Shown here: piece by piece, positions 1-9,159 of the stretch
Layout of the letters: every line of letters begins with the position of its first letter
Position numbering within the stretch: position 1 is the stretch's first letter
DNA from: a virus
IMG/VR virus record: IMGVR_UViG_3300030106_002189
Span: 1 to 30,456 of that record
Direction: 5' to 3' (one strand)
Length of the DNA stretch: 30,456 nt
Position numbers and translations under genes: made by a program
The notes under the pieces: generated by a model
Told to the model about the DNA's origin: nothing
Seen by the model: the letters and a program-made list of their open reading frames with translations, nothing else
The model's database searches: none

Positions 1-98
1 TTTTGGGATAAAGCATACAAAGAAATATCAACGGGTAAGATATTTAAACAACTAGAAAAAGATTTAAGAACTGCGGGGGTTAACGCAACTACTGAAGG
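1..98. repeat. Terminal direct repeat, left copy
   Basis: Bases 1-98 are identical to 30357-30454; the next two bases differ (AA here, TG at the far end, which are the last two bases of the window). A perfect end-to-start overlap of this size on a phage-sized contig is the usual signature of a circularly closed assembly from a circular or circularly permuted genome. A true short terminal repeat of a linear virion molecule cannot be excluded from sequence alone. The gene that crosses the junction stays in frame, which supports closure. Confidence 0.9.
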
Positions 99-126
99 AA
101 TAAGAAACTTATTTAAAAAAAATTAA
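1..126 (+). CDS. Connector/tail-completion-like protein, C-terminal part (gene crosses the junction)
   Basis: These 42 codons (41 residues plus TAA at 124-126) continue the gene that starts at 29925. Joining the two parts across the 98-base overlap gives one uninterrupted 185-residue protein. The tail end is basic and helical, ending in FKKN. The next gene starts one base after this stop. See the entry at 29925 for the functional discussion. Confidence 0.85.
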   Translation, partial: FWDKAYKEISTGKIFKQLEKDLRTAGVNATTEGIRNLFKKN

Positions 127-127
127 A

Positions 128-1408
128 ATGGCAATAACAGGCGTAACGCAAGAACCACAAGATTATAGAACAGTTTACAACCCAATAGAGTATGTTGCAA
201 CTAGTAACCAAACCGCAACGGCTAGGTTTAAATTTATCTTTGACGTTTACGATGGGGCTACACTACTAGGACGTTTAAAAGTTCCCGCTGATCCTAACGG
301 TTACGGACGTTCGGACGTTCACGGAATATGTGAAAGCTATTTAAGTAAAGACTTAGGGGCTATAAACACAGGTGCAACCGCTGACGGGTTTACAGACAAC
401 CCTAATAGTTACAAAGAATTTACAATTAAGATAGGCGAGGAATACGAAGTGGGGGGAACGTTAACGCAATTCCTAGCACAAGAAACTAGAACGGTTGTTA
501 CCTTTAACGGAAGCTTACCAAATTATAGAGGAACAACGGTAAACTTTTACGACTGGCAAACTAACAATTATTTTCAAAACTATACGGTAAACACTACTAA
601 CAGAAAATGGTTAACTAACGCACCAAAGGGAAGCGGAGCAAACAAAAGCGACAACCAAAAGGTAGAGCTTACAGACGAAGGTTGGTTATATTTCCTTTAC
701 GACCATTCGGGCAACCCAATAACAGACGCACAAATAACAACGTATAACTCTGCGGGTGGTTTAGTTGCTACTTATACCCTAGACAATAATGTATCTTCTT
801 TAACAAATAAAAAAATGTTAAAGATACCTTACGCACCTAACACCCTAAACAATATTAACCCTACCGAGTTTACGGGAACAGTTACACAACCAATTATAAC
901 CGCTTCAGTAACAAGTTATAGAATACTATTGTTAGATACTATTTCTTCAGTTGTAACCGAAGCAATTTATTTTAATGTTGATAGTGAATGTCGATACGAA
1001 ACAAGGCGTTTAGAGTTCCTTAATTCGTTAGGTGGTTTTGATGGTTTTAACTTTACAAAGGTAAGTAGAAGAACCGAAGAAATAGAACGAAAGTTTTTTA
1101 AACAAAACCCCGACAATATGTCTTCAGGTGTTATTAGTTACGATTTAAGCGATAGACAAAAAGTCCAATACTATACAAAGTCAAAACCAAAAATGAAATT
1201 AACATCTGACTGGGTAGACGTAGCAACCTTTAACTGGTTACTAGAACTAATTGAAAGCCCCGAAATTTATTTATATGAAGGTGGCAAAAGAATAGCAGTT
1301 CAAAACATTGAAGGTAATTGGGAGGAAAAGCGAAGCGATACGGACAGCGTATTTAATTTAGAGGTTAATTTAGAGTTTGGAATGGATAATTATAGACAAC
1401 GATACTAA
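128..1408 (+). CDS. Virion structural protein, probable tail component
   Basis: This 426-residue protein is rich in Thr, Asn, Tyr and predicted beta structure, with no signal peptide, membrane segment or catalytic motif that I can identify. It lies one base after the junction-spanning gene and abuts the 987-residue tail protein (its stop ends at 1408 and the next ATG is at 1409), so the two are very likely co-translated. Position between the tail chaperone and the hub-like and tape-measure genes suggests a distal-tail or baseplate role. That role is inferred from context; the family is not one I can name. Proteins with this look recur in Bacteroidota siphophages at the same place. Confidence 0.6.
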   Translation: MAITGVTQEPQDYRTVYNPIEYVATSNQTATARFKFIFDVYDGATLLGRLKVPADPNGYGRSDVHGICESYLSKDLGAINTGATADGFTDNPNSYKEFTIKIGEEYEVGGTLTQFLAQETRTVVTFNGSLPNYRGTTVNFYDWQTNNYFQNYTVNTTNRKWLTNAPKGSGANKSDNQKVELTDEGWLYFLYDHSGNPITDAQITTYNSAGGLVATYTLDNNVSSLTNKKMLKIPYAPNTLNNINPTEFTGTVTQPIITASVTSYRILLLDTISSVVTEAIYFNVDSECRYETRRLEFLNSLGGFDGFNFTKVSRRTEEIERKFFKQNPDNMSSGVISYDLSDRQKVQYYTKSKPKMKLTSDWVDVATFNWLLELIESPEIYLYEGGKRIAVQNIEGNWEEKRSDTDSVFNLEVNLEFGMDNYRQRY

Positions 1409-4372
1409 ATGCAAAAAGAGGAATTATATATTAATGGTGAACGTATAGAGTTATTAGAAAGCCTTAACCCTTCGTTAACGTTTAATGTTTCGGATATTGC
1501 AAAACCCGACACTAGAAAAGCGGACTTTTCGAAAACGATAACGTTACCAGGATCTAAAAAACTTAATAAACAATTCGAACACATCTTTGAGGTTAATTTA
1601 GACTTACAAACGTTTAACCCTAACCTAAAGACTGAAGTAATTTATTTAGTAGATGGAGAGATTAATATAGACGGTTATCTACAACTCAAACAAATTAACA
1701 TTTTAGACAATGACGATGTTACCTACAATTGTACGATAGTAGGGCGGTTGGGTGACTTTATAACCGACTTGGGGAATAAGGAGTTAGACGACTCTACAAT
1801 GTTATGGGGAAACCTAAACCACGATTACACTTTAGCAAATCAACAAACTTCGTGGAGTGCTACAACTGGTTATGTTTACCCTATTGTAGATTATGGATTT
1901 AACACAGGTTTAGTAGATTGGTGGGTAGATGAATTATTCCCGTCTGTATATGCTAAAGAATATATTGATAGAATGTTTTCCGCTGCGGGTTATACTTTCA
2001 CCTCTACCTTTTTAACGTCAGCACCTTTTAATAAATTAATAATTCCTTTTAATGGTTTAGATTTTGCTATAGGTTCGACTGAAATAACCAATAGAATATT
2101 TTCAGCAAATACACCCGTTTTCGATACACCTGGAACAGATACTATTGACGTACCTAACACATTTGCCTCTTACCCCGCTTTGTTGTCTACAAATTTGATT
2201 AGATGTACTAACGAGGTCGCAGACGTTGGAAATGTTTACACACCATCAACTGGAGTATTTGAAGCCCCACAAAATGGAAGTTATAGTTTCCAATTTACAA
2301 CAGACCTTCAGGGTGAGTTTTTTGGTGACGCTTCAAACGATACGTTTTGTAAAACATTAATAGCTGGTATTTTAATTCTAGTAAAAACAGACAACGCGGG
2401 AGTAGTTACAACCGATTTAGACGCTATCAATTTTCAAATTACTTACGATCAAACAACAACAATACCAGCAAACACCACCGTAACAACAACCGCAGTTCCT
2501 ACCTATCCAAGTAGTGAACATTTAGAAGGCACAACTTTTGAAACTTATAATTCAGGAGGTAATAATGTTTTTAGGGCAGACATAACAACCGCAACAGACA
2601 AACAATTTAACCCACCAAATAAATATATATTAAACGCTATTAATATTCCAATGGTAGCGGGTGAAAAAATAAAAGTAAGAGCTAAATTTGGTTTATATCC
2701 TTTAGATGGTGTACCCTTAACCCTCTTAAATGCTGGTCACTTTCAAGACACTACAACATCAAGCACTTATTATACAGGAGATGTTAATCTTAAAATGATT
2801 AATGCAACCTTTAAAAATGAAGTAGTTAACGCAACTTATAACGAAGGTAATACAATTGATATGTTTGACGCAATACCAAAGAAGATTAAACAAAAAGACT
2901 TCTTTATGTCAATTGTAAAAATGTTTAATTTATACGTCCAAACAGACACGGCTAACGACAGAAATTTATTTATAGAACCAAGAGATGACTTTTACAATTC
3001 TAACATTAACGACTGGTCGCAGAAGTTAGACATTTCGCAACCGTTAGAGTTTTTACCTATGGGAGCTTTAGATAGTCAACGATATTTATTTACTTATAAA
3101 CCCGACAAAGATTACTATAACGAATTATATACCGATACTTGGGGCGAGGTTTACGGTGAAAGATTAAAGCGTGTAACTAACGACTTTTTAAAAAATGAGT
3201 ATAAAACAGAATTAATATTTTCACCAACTCCAAGCGTTGGACAGAGTTATAACGACAAAGTAATACCAACCATTAAAAAAGTAGACAACAACGGGCAAGA
3301 GGTTAGAACAATTTCAAACATTAGAATTTTATATTATGGCGGTTTAAAAGATACTGTTTACACTTGGACACACCAAAGTGACTTAGTAACCGACCAAGTA
3401 GAATTACAATACCCTTACGCTGGACATTATGACGATCCGTTTACGCCTACAATAGATATTAATTTCGGACTTACAAAAGAAATATATTGGGATAATACAT
3501 TTAATACAATTACTTGGACGGACAATAATTTATTTAACAAATATCACAGTAAATTTATTGAAGAAATTACAGATACAAATAGTAAAATTGTTCGAGGTTG
3601 GTTTTATTTAAAACCTGGTGACATTAGAAAACTTTCTTTTAGGGAACAATATTATTTTGATGGAGCTTATTTTAGATTAAATAAAGTAGAAAATTACAAC
3701 CCTTCGAACCCTGTTACAAAGTGCGAGTTTTTAAAACTTAAAGACGCAGAAGCATTTACACCAACAACAGACACAGCAAACGGTGGCGTTACGGCTATAA
3801 CAACACAGGAAAACGCACCGAGATTTTCAACCGCAGTTAGTAGGTCAACAGACAACAATAGTATAGGCAACCAAAAAGTTAACGTTTCAGGACAGTATAA
3901 TTATGTTAGTAGGTCAGCGGAAAACGTGGAGATTATGGGCGATAATAATAGAGTATTTGCAGATAGTAGAAACATAACTATTGACGGTTCGGGTAATAGT
4001 ATTGTTGGAGGGTTGCAAAATGTTGTATTAATAAATACTAATAATCAAACGGTAACAAGTTCTAATGTTACTTATGTAAATAATGAATTAAGGGGCGATG
4101 GTAGTATAGTAACGGTATCGACAAACACTACCGCAGACGAAACAGTAACAACTTATATAGGCGACACTTCAGGCGGAAATGTTACTATTATAATTCCTTC
4201 GGGAACAACTAGAGGTAAGATATACAACTTTAAAAAACCGTCTGCCTCAAATACTTTACAGGTTCGAGGTGCTGGGGGTGAAACAATAGACGGTGCGGGA
4301 ACGTTAAGTTTAACGGGTTTAAATGACTCTGCAACGTTACAATTTGACGGAGAAAAATTTATAATATTATAA
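1409..4372 (+). CDS. Large tail protein, hub/fibre-like
   Basis: This 987-residue protein is the largest in the genome. The N-terminal ~150 residues contain a segment of the type SDIAKPDTRKADFSKTI followed by TLPGSK and a 'DGYLQLKQI' stretch. This style resembles hub or tail-tip proteins of Bacteroidota phages that form a beta-barrel ring below the tail tube. The middle is Thr/Asn-rich and beta-structured. The last ~180 residues contain short repeated beta-turn units rich in N, S and G (for example NNSIGNQ, NRVFADS, GNSIVGG), suggesting a beta-helix, and end in 'LQFDGEKFIIL', a fibre-tip-like ending. It follows the 426-residue gene with no gap and precedes the tape measure by 10 bases. A host-contact role is an inference. 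Confidence 0.6.
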   Translation: MQKEELYINGERIELLESLNPSLTFNVSDIAKPDTRKADFSKTITLPGSKKLNKQFEHIFEVNLDLQTFNPNLKTEVIYLVDGEINIDGYLQLKQINILDNDDVTYNCTIVGRLGDFITDLGNKELDDSTMLWGNLNHDYTLANQQTSWSATTGYVYPIVDYGFNTGLVDWWVDELFPSVYAKEYIDRMFSAAGYTFTSTFLTSAPFNKLIIPFNGLDFAIGSTEITNRIFSANTPVFDTPGTDTIDVPNTFASYPALLSTNLIRCTNEVADVGNVYTPSTGVFEAPQNGSYSFQFTTDLQGEFFGDASNDTFCKTLIAGILILVKTDNAGVVTTDLDAINFQITYDQTTTIPANTTVTTTAVPTYPSSEHLEGTTFETYNSGGNNVFRADITTATDKQFNPPNKYILNAINIPMVAGEKIKVRAKFGLYPLDGVPLTLLNAGHFQDTTTSSTYYTGDVNLKMINATFKNEVVNATYNEGNTIDMFDAIPKKIKQKDFFMSIVKMFNLYVQTDTANDRNLFIEPRDDFYNSNINDWSQKLDISQPLEFLPMGALDSQRYLFTYKPDKDYYNELYTDTWGEVYGERLKRVTNDFLKNEYKTELIFSPTPSVGQSYNDKVIPTIKKVDNNGQEVRTISNIRILYYGGLKDTVYTWTHQSDLVTDQVELQYPYAGHYDDPFTPTIDINFGLTKEIYWDNTFNTITWTDNNLFNKYHSKFIEEITDTNSKIVRGWFYLKPGDIRKLSFREQYYFDGAYFRLNKVENYNPSNPVTKCEFLKLKDAEAFTPTTDTANGGVTAITTQENAPRFSTAVSRSTDNNSIGNQKVNVSGQYNYVSRSAENVEIMGDNNRVFADSRNITIDGSGNSIVGGLQNVVLINTNNQTVTSSNVTYVNNELRGDGSIVTVSTNTTADETVTTYIGDTSGGNVTIIIPSGTTRGKIYNFKKPSASNTLQVRGAGGETIDGAGTLSLTGLNDSATLQFDGEKFIIL

Positions 4373-4382
4373 ACTAATTACA

Positions 4383-6212
4383 ATGGCGGAAAAGATAGTT
4401 TTAGACGTAGCAATTGAAACAGGCGGAAGTCAAAGAACCTTAGGACAATTAGAAAAAGAGGCGGAATTGTTAAACGAGGAACTGCGAAAAGTTCCTTTAG
4501 GCACTAAAGCGTTTAAGGACTTACAGACGCAATTAGTAGGCGTAAACAAACAAATCAAAAATACTGAATTGTCAATGGAAGCCCTAGACAACGAACAGGT
4601 AGCGTCAGAACTTGGTAGCGTTGCGGGTGCGGTTGGAGATGTTACGGCTGCCTTTGTTTTGTTAGGTGGCACAGGTGGGGCGTTAGAAGAAACCGCCCAA
4701 AATATCGAAAAGGCTTTAGGTATTTCAATGGCGTTTAAAGGTGCTATTGAAGGTGTTAGTTCTGCCAGAAAATTATTTAACAATATATTAAAGCAAAGTA
4801 ATGTATTACAAAAAGTAAACAATACTTCTACCGTACTAGCTACTGGAATAATGAAACTTTTTGGAGGAAGTGTTAACACTACGAGCGTAGCGTTTAAAGG
4901 TTTACGAACTGCAATAATTGCTACTGGAATAGGGGCTTTAGCGGTTGGGGTTGGTTTGTTGATTGCAAACTTTGACAAATTAAAAGCTGCAATAAATGGC
5001 GTATCGTTAGAACAAAAGAAACTTATAGCAGACGCACAAAAAGACGTAGAGTTGTCACAGGAAAAATTAGACGCTATTTCTAGGCAAGAAAATATTTTAA
5101 AACTTCAGGGTAAGACAGAACGGGAAATATTAAACATAAAACTAAAAGGAGTTGAAGCCGTTTTAATTTCTCAAGAAAAAGAACTAGAACACCAACAAAA
5201 TATAAAACAGGCTCAAATAGAAAGCGAAACAAGGAATAAAGAAATATTAACGGGTTTAATTGCGTTTGTGACCGCTCCCTTTACTTTAGTGTTAGCTTCA
5301 ATTGACGAACTAACAAAACAACTTGTTAGGCTTGGATTATTAGAAGAACAAACCGATTTAGCTATGGGTTTTGCTGGTGGTTTGGCGGGGTTGGTTTTTG
5401 ATCCTGTTGCAACAGAAGAACAGGCAAACGCAACAATAGAGGAATTAAAAAAAGGAATTGAAAATTCTAAAAACGAACTAGCTGGTTTTAAATTATCTAT
5501 AAAAGCCTTAGACGAAAAAGAGGCAGAAGACCAAAAGAAACTACAAGACGAAGATAAAAAAAGGCGTAAAGAATTAGAAAAAATAAAAATTAGAGGAAAT
5601 GAAGAAACGAATTTAAAACTAGTAGAACAACAAAAAACACTTAACCAAAGATTATTAGAGCTTTACGGTGAAGACGCTTTAGCCTACGAACAACAACAAG
5701 AGGCAAAACGTCAGGCTCAACTAGAATCCCAAAACGCCACCTTTGATTTAGCCCAAACGGGTGTTAATGCATTATTACAATTAAATGAAGCGTTTACTGG
5801 TGAAAGTGAAGCCCAACAAAAAAAGGCTTTTGAACGTAGGAAAAAACTAGAAATAGCGGGGGCGTTGATTTCTTCTGCTCAAGGTGTTGTTAATATAATA
5901 GCAAATAAATCAGCAGTACCAACTCCTTTTGATATACCTTTTAAAGCTGCTCAAATTGGTTTTTTACTTGCAACAACAGTAGCCCAAATATCAAAGATTA
6001 AACAACAACAATTTAGTGGTAGTGGCTCAACGGGTGGCGGTGTTCCAAATTTAAACGGAACAGGAGGAGGAGCAGTACCAGGACTTTCACCCGTTACAAA
6101 TACGTCAACGTTAGTACCTCAAGAACCTACAAAAGTGTTTGTAACTGAAACGGATATTACAAACACTCAAAACAAAGTTAACGTAATAGAAGACCAAGCG
6201 ACAATACAATAA
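4383..6212 (+). CDS. Tail tape measure protein
   Basis: This 609-residue protein has the composition and layout of a tape measure. A helical Gln/Lys/Glu-rich N-terminus (about 1-80) is followed by an Ala/Gly-rich hydrophobic zone (about 80-205) that includes a strong membrane-like segment AIIATGIGALAVGVGLLIA. Long charged coiled coils (about 205-290 and 340-480) come next. A C-terminal helix pair with a pattern typical of phage tape measures (ALISSAQGVVNIIA ... AAQIGFLLATTVAQISKIKQQQF) leads into a Gly/Ser/Pro-rich tail. Such proteins set tail length and may help DNA entry. The moderate length suggests a tail of roughly 90 nm, using the usual 1.5 Angstrom per residue. It lies downstream of the hub-like gene, which is not the common order. 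Confidence 0.8.
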   Translation: MAEKIVLDVAIETGGSQRTLGQLEKEAELLNEELRKVPLGTKAFKDLQTQLVGVNKQIKNTELSMEALDNEQVASELGSVAGAVGDVTAAFVLLGGTGGALEETAQNIEKALGISMAFKGAIEGVSSARKLFNNILKQSNVLQKVNNTSTVLATGIMKLFGGSVNTTSVAFKGLRTAIIATGIGALAVGVGLLIANFDKLKAAINGVSLEQKKLIADAQKDVELSQEKLDAISRQENILKLQGKTEREILNIKLKGVEAVLISQEKELEHQQNIKQAQIESETRNKEILTGLIAFVTAPFTLVLASIDELTKQLVRLGLLEEQTDLAMGFAGGLAGLVFDPVATEEQANATIEELKKGIENSKNELAGFKLSIKALDEKEAEDQKKLQDEDKKRRKELEKIKIRGNEETNLKLVEQQKTLNQRLLELYGEDALAYEQQQEAKRQAQLESQNATFDLAQTGVNALLQLNEAFTGESEAQQKKAFERRKKLEIAGALISSAQGVVNIIANKSAVPTPFDIPFKAAQIGFLLATTVAQISKIKQQQFSGSGSTGGGVPNLNGTGGGAVPGLSPVTNTSTLVPQEPTKVFVTETDITNTQNKVNVIEDQATIQ

Positions 6213-6224
6213 AAATTATATAAA

Positions 6225-7406
6225 ATGAAAATATTTGAATTAGTAATAGACGAAAACGTAGAAGACGAAAGCGGTGTAGATTATATTGCACTAGTGGACG
6301 CTCCCGCAATACAGAGTAATTGGATGGCGTTTAGAAAACAACAGTTCGAAGAAACGTTTAACGATTATCCAGAAAGTGCTAGTAATAACGCTAAAAGAGG
6401 GTTAAGATATATTGAGGAATACGGTGACGAAATAAACTGTAACTATACTAGGGTTGGACTTGCGAGAGCTAACCAATTAGCAAATAAAGAAAATATTTCT
6501 TGGGATACTATTTCGAGAATGGCTTCTTTTAATAGACACAAACAAAACGCAGAAGTAAGCGAAGAAAATAAAAATACACCTTATAAAGATTGCGGTTATT
6601 TAGCGTGGTTATTATGGGGGGGAACTTCGGGGGTAAATTGGGCTATTAAGAAAATGGAAACTAGAGATAATTTTAAACACTCTTTTAAAGTACAAGACGA
6701 AGAAAAGCGTATCGTAAGCGGTTATTTTATGATTGCCGACTTACCAATAGCCCGTATAGATGACGAAGGTAAAATATTTTACGTTGTATTTAGAAAAAAT
6801 ACTATTGAAAAAATAGTTAACAAATTTATGCGTAACGGTTATAATTCAAATATTAATTTAATGCACGATAGCAACGAAATAGCTAAAGGTGTTTATGTTA
6901 TTGAAAGTTTAATCGTAGATAGCAAACGAGGGGTTAAAGCTCCTAAAGGTTTTGAGAAAGTGCCAGATGGTAGTTGGTGGGGATCTATGAGAGTCGAAGA
7001 CGATAAAATATGGCAACAGGTAAAAGACGGAACGTTTAAAGGTTTCTCTGTCGAGGGTATGTTTGGACAGGAACGCGACTACGAACTACCCGAAAAAGTT
7101 ATTCAAAAGATAAAACAAGTAATTAAGAAATACAGGGAAACCAAAAAAAACAAATTTGTTTCAATGGTTGTAAGTAACGACTTGGCAATTATAGACGATA
7201 GACTAGCTTACTCAACGCAACAGAAAGCTGAAGAAATGGCAATTAATATTGGTTGCGAAGGTTTTCACACTCACGAGTTTGAGGGTAAAACTTGGTTTAT
7301 GCCTTGCGAGAAACATATAAACGATGAAATGTATAAGCCTAAATGTCCAAAGGGTTATAAAAAGAAAAGCGGGAAATGTGTTAAAATGAGCAACACAAAA
7401 AAATAA
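6225..7406 (+). CDS. Prohead protease, XkdF-like, with an inserted 'WGG' module
   Basis: This 393-residue protein appears composite. Residues 1-35 (FELVIDEN...VDYIALVDAPAI) and about 160-285 (SGYFMIADLPI, NLMHD, GVYVIESLIVD, GFSVEGMF) match the pattern of XkdF-type prohead proteases, which cut scaffold and capsid during head maturation. Between them, at about 42-146, is a module with RVGLARANQLA, ISRMASFNRHKQN and YLAWLLWGGTSGVNWA, a recurring phage motif of unclear function. The C-terminus holds an H-x-H ... C-x-x-H motif (HTHEFEGKTWFMPCEKH) and a Lys/Cys-rich end (KPKCPKGYKKKSGKC) that could bind a metal. It sits directly upstream of scaffold and capsid genes, as expected for the maturation protease. 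Confidence 0.7.
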   Translation: MKIFELVIDENVEDESGVDYIALVDAPAIQSNWMAFRKQQFEETFNDYPESASNNAKRGLRYIEEYGDEINCNYTRVGLARANQLANKENISWDTISRMASFNRHKQNAEVSEENKNTPYKDCGYLAWLLWGGTSGVNWAIKKMETRDNFKHSFKVQDEEKRIVSGYFMIADLPIARIDDEGKIFYVVFRKNTIEKIVNKFMRNGYNSNINLMHDSNEIAKGVYVIESLIVDSKRGVKAPKGFEKVPDGSWWGSMRVEDDKIWQQVKDGTFKGFSVEGMFGQERDYELPEKVIQKIKQVIKKYRETKKNKFVSMVVSNDLAIIDDRLAYSTQQKAEEMAINIGCEGFHTHEFEGKTWFMPCEKHINDEMYKPKCPKGYKKKSGKCVKMSNTKK

Positions 7407-7411
7407 ATTTA

Positions 7412-7449
7412 TTGCAAAGTGTAATAAATCCAATTATTTTATATATATC
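7412..7449 (+). promoter_or_regulatory. Candidate promoter before the scaffold/capsid genes
   Basis: The gap between the protease and scaffold genes contains TTG at 7412-7414, 20 bases of spacer and TATTTTAT at 7435-7442. This approximates the Bacteroidota sigma-ABfr pattern (TTTG, 19-20 bases, TAnnTTTG), with mismatches in the last positions of the -7 box. A TTTTATATATAT run (7437-7448) overlaps it; similar runs precede the genes at 18016 and 29134. High expression of the capsid would fit a local promoter. The match is weak in this AT-rich DNA. Confidence 0.3.
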
Positions 7450-7469
7450 AATTAATAAACTATTATTTT

Positions 7470-8162
7470 ATGTCAAATTTAAAAGATTTATTTAACGACA
7501 TTAAAAATGTCTTTAAAGAGGAAGGTATCGAAACAGATACCGAAGTAAATGTTGAGGCTACCGAAACAGTAGAAACCGAAACAACAGAAAAGGAAGAAAC
7601 TACTTCCGAAGAAATTACAAAAGAAAAATTCGAAGACGTTGTACTAGAGGACGGAACAGTCGCACAGGTTGAGCCTGACGTAAGCGTAGGGGCTGCGGTT
7701 GTTGTTGCAGTTGATGACGAACTAGTCCCAGCTCCAGACGGTGAACACGTTCTAGCAGACGGTAGAAGTATCGTAACAGAAGGTGGTGTTATCGTTGCAG
7801 TTGAAGAAGCGGAAGAAGAAGAAGTTGTAGAGGAAGAAGCAGAAAAAGAGGTAGACGAAGAAATGGAAGAAGAAAAACCATTTACAGAAGCCCAAGAGAG
7901 AGAGGCTAAAAAAATTATTGAGTCGATCGTAACTGAAAGAGTTTTCTCTATGGAAACAACAATTACAGTTGAAAACGAAGATTTAAAGAAACAAGTTGAA
8001 AAGCTTAAAACTGCCTTTAACGGTTTACTAGAATTAACTGAAAAGTTGATAGCAGAACCAACAAAAGACGCAGTAAAGAAATCGAAAAGCGGTTTCGCAA
8101 AATTAAAGAAAAACAAAAAAGACATTATTGAAGTCTTAAAATCTAAAAATATTATTAACTAA
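7470..8162 (+). CDS. Acidic head scaffold-like protein
   Basis: This 230-residue protein lies between the protease and the major capsid gene, the usual scaffold position. The N-terminal 65 residues are Thr/Glu-rich. A Val/Asp/Glu middle (about 55-110) reads as short beta strands (DGTVAQVEPDVSVGAAVVV, DGEHVLADGRSIV). A very acidic block (about 111-140, mostly Glu) follows, and then a helical, coiled-coil-like and basic C-terminus (KKQVEKLKTAFNGLL ... KLKKNKKD). Acidic coiled-coil scaffolds with a basic capsid-binding tail are common in HK97-fold phages. Scaffold identity is inferred from position and composition, not from a recognised family. The antisense frame is open only because the Glu-rich codons read as Ser/Thr-rich on the other strand. 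Confidence 0.65.
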   Translation: MSNLKDLFNDIKNVFKEEGIETDTEVNVEATETVETETTEKEETTSEEITKEKFEDVVLEDGTVAQVEPDVSVGAAVVVAVDDELVPAPDGEHVLADGRSIVTEGGVIVAVEEAEEEEVVEEEAEKEVDEEMEEEKPFTEAQEREAKKIIESIVTERVFSMETTITVENEDLKKQVEKLKTAFNGLLELTEKLIAEPTKDAVKKSKSGFAKLKKNKKDIIEVLKSKNIIN

Positions 8163-8176
8163 AAAAACAAAAAATT

Positions 8177-9118
8177 ATGAGTTTCGATGTAAGTTCGCTT
8201 CCAGCGTACACAGAACAGAACGCAATGGAGATTATAGTAAAATCCGTTGCTCAAGGGCAGTTATCAAAATACGCCCAAATTCAACCAGGAGTTAAAGGAC
8301 CAACAACAATTAATATCCTTGAAACTGACGTAGTTTTCCAAGCTGACGGATGTTCTAGAAGTGCTAGTGGAACAACAACCCTAACACAAAGAACTATCAC
8401 GCCTGGAGCTATTGCAGTTCACGAAGATTTATGTATGACTGACTTAGCTGCTAAATATACTGCGGTTATGTTAAAGCAAGGTTTAACTGCTGAAAAAGAA
8501 GAGATTCCATTCGCAGAGTTATATTTCGCTCAAAAAGTCGCTAAAGTACAAGACGCTTTAGGTAAGGCTTACTGGCAAGGAGATACTGCTTCAGGTAGTG
8601 CAAACCTTAACAAATTTGATGGACTAGATAAATTGATTTTAGCTGCTGGTTCTTCAGTAAACGGTAACCCAACAGGTATTACAACAGGTACAGGTTATAC
8701 TTCAGGTAACATTATCGGTATTCTTTTAGGAATGGCTGAATTAGTTCCAGAAGCTATTGCGGGTGCAGACGATTTAAAATTATTTGTTGCTCCAGCTCAA
8801 TTCTTATTATACCAAAGAGCTTTAGCAGATGGTAATTATTTTCATTATGTTTCTGAAGGACAGACTCAATCAATGCCGTTAATTGGTTTCCCAAATATCG
8901 AAGTTGTTTCCGATCCTGGTCTTACACAGTCTAACAACCACATTTACTTGATGAGAGCTTCAAACATTCACATTGGTGTTGATTTACCAGAAGAGGAAGC
9001 TAATGACGTAAGAAGTTGGTACGATGAAAACGATAGAATTTATAAAGTAACAATGGCGTTTAGAACAGGTGTTAACGTTGCTTTCCCTGACGAAATTGTA
9101 AGATTTGCGTTAGTATAA
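8177..9118 (+). CDS. Major capsid protein, HK97 fold
   Basis: This 313-residue protein follows the scaffold gene and precedes a strong terminator. It starts with an N-arm (DVSSLPAYTEQNAMEIIVKS) and then has features of HK97-type capsids without a long propeptide: a long helix region (EIPFAELYFAQKVAKVQDAL), a Gly/Ser/Thr-rich loop, an A-domain-like stretch (LKLFVAPAQFLLYQRAL), PLIGFPNIEVVSDPGL and a C-terminal RTGVNVAFPDEIVRFAL strand. The codons here are less AT-biased in a regular way, as is common for the most highly expressed phage gene. I cannot assign a named subfamily. Confidence 0.8.
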   Translation: MSFDVSSLPAYTEQNAMEIIVKSVAQGQLSKYAQIQPGVKGPTTINILETDVVFQADGCSRSASGTTTLTQRTITPGAIAVHEDLCMTDLAAKYTAVMLKQGLTAEKEEIPFAELYFAQKVAKVQDALGKAYWQGDTASGSANLNKFDGLDKLILAAGSSVNGNPTGITTGTGYTSGNIIGILLGMAELVPEAIAGADDLKLFVAPAQFLLYQRALADGNYFHYVSEGQTQSMPLIGFPNIEVVSDPGLTQSNNHIYLMRASNIHIGVDLPEEEANDVRSWYDENDRIYKVTMAFRTGVNVAFPDEIVRFALV

Positions 9119-9133
9119 AAACTAAATAATAAC

Positions 9134-9159
9134 GGGGAGATGTAATTTCTCCCCTTTTT
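9134..9159 (+). terminator. Rho-independent terminator after the capsid gene
   Basis: GGGGAGA (9134-9140) pairs perfectly with TCTCCCC (9148-9154) around a 7-base loop, and a run of five T follows (9155-9159). It lies 15 bases after the capsid stop and just before the tail tube gene. It could act as a partial stop that sets the ratio of capsid to downstream products. Confidence 0.85.

Noticed and set aside
4430-4978. 182-codon open frame on the minus strand
   Set aside because: Lies wholly inside the tape measure gene; its Pro/Leu/Thr composition is that of an antisense reading of Ala/Gly/Glu codons, and it has no leader or neighbours.
7463-8125. 220-codon Ser/Thr-rich frame on the minus strand
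   Set aside because: Mirror of the Glu/Val-rich scaffold gene (GAA and GAG read as TTC and CTC), spanning almost the same bases; nothing suggests expression.
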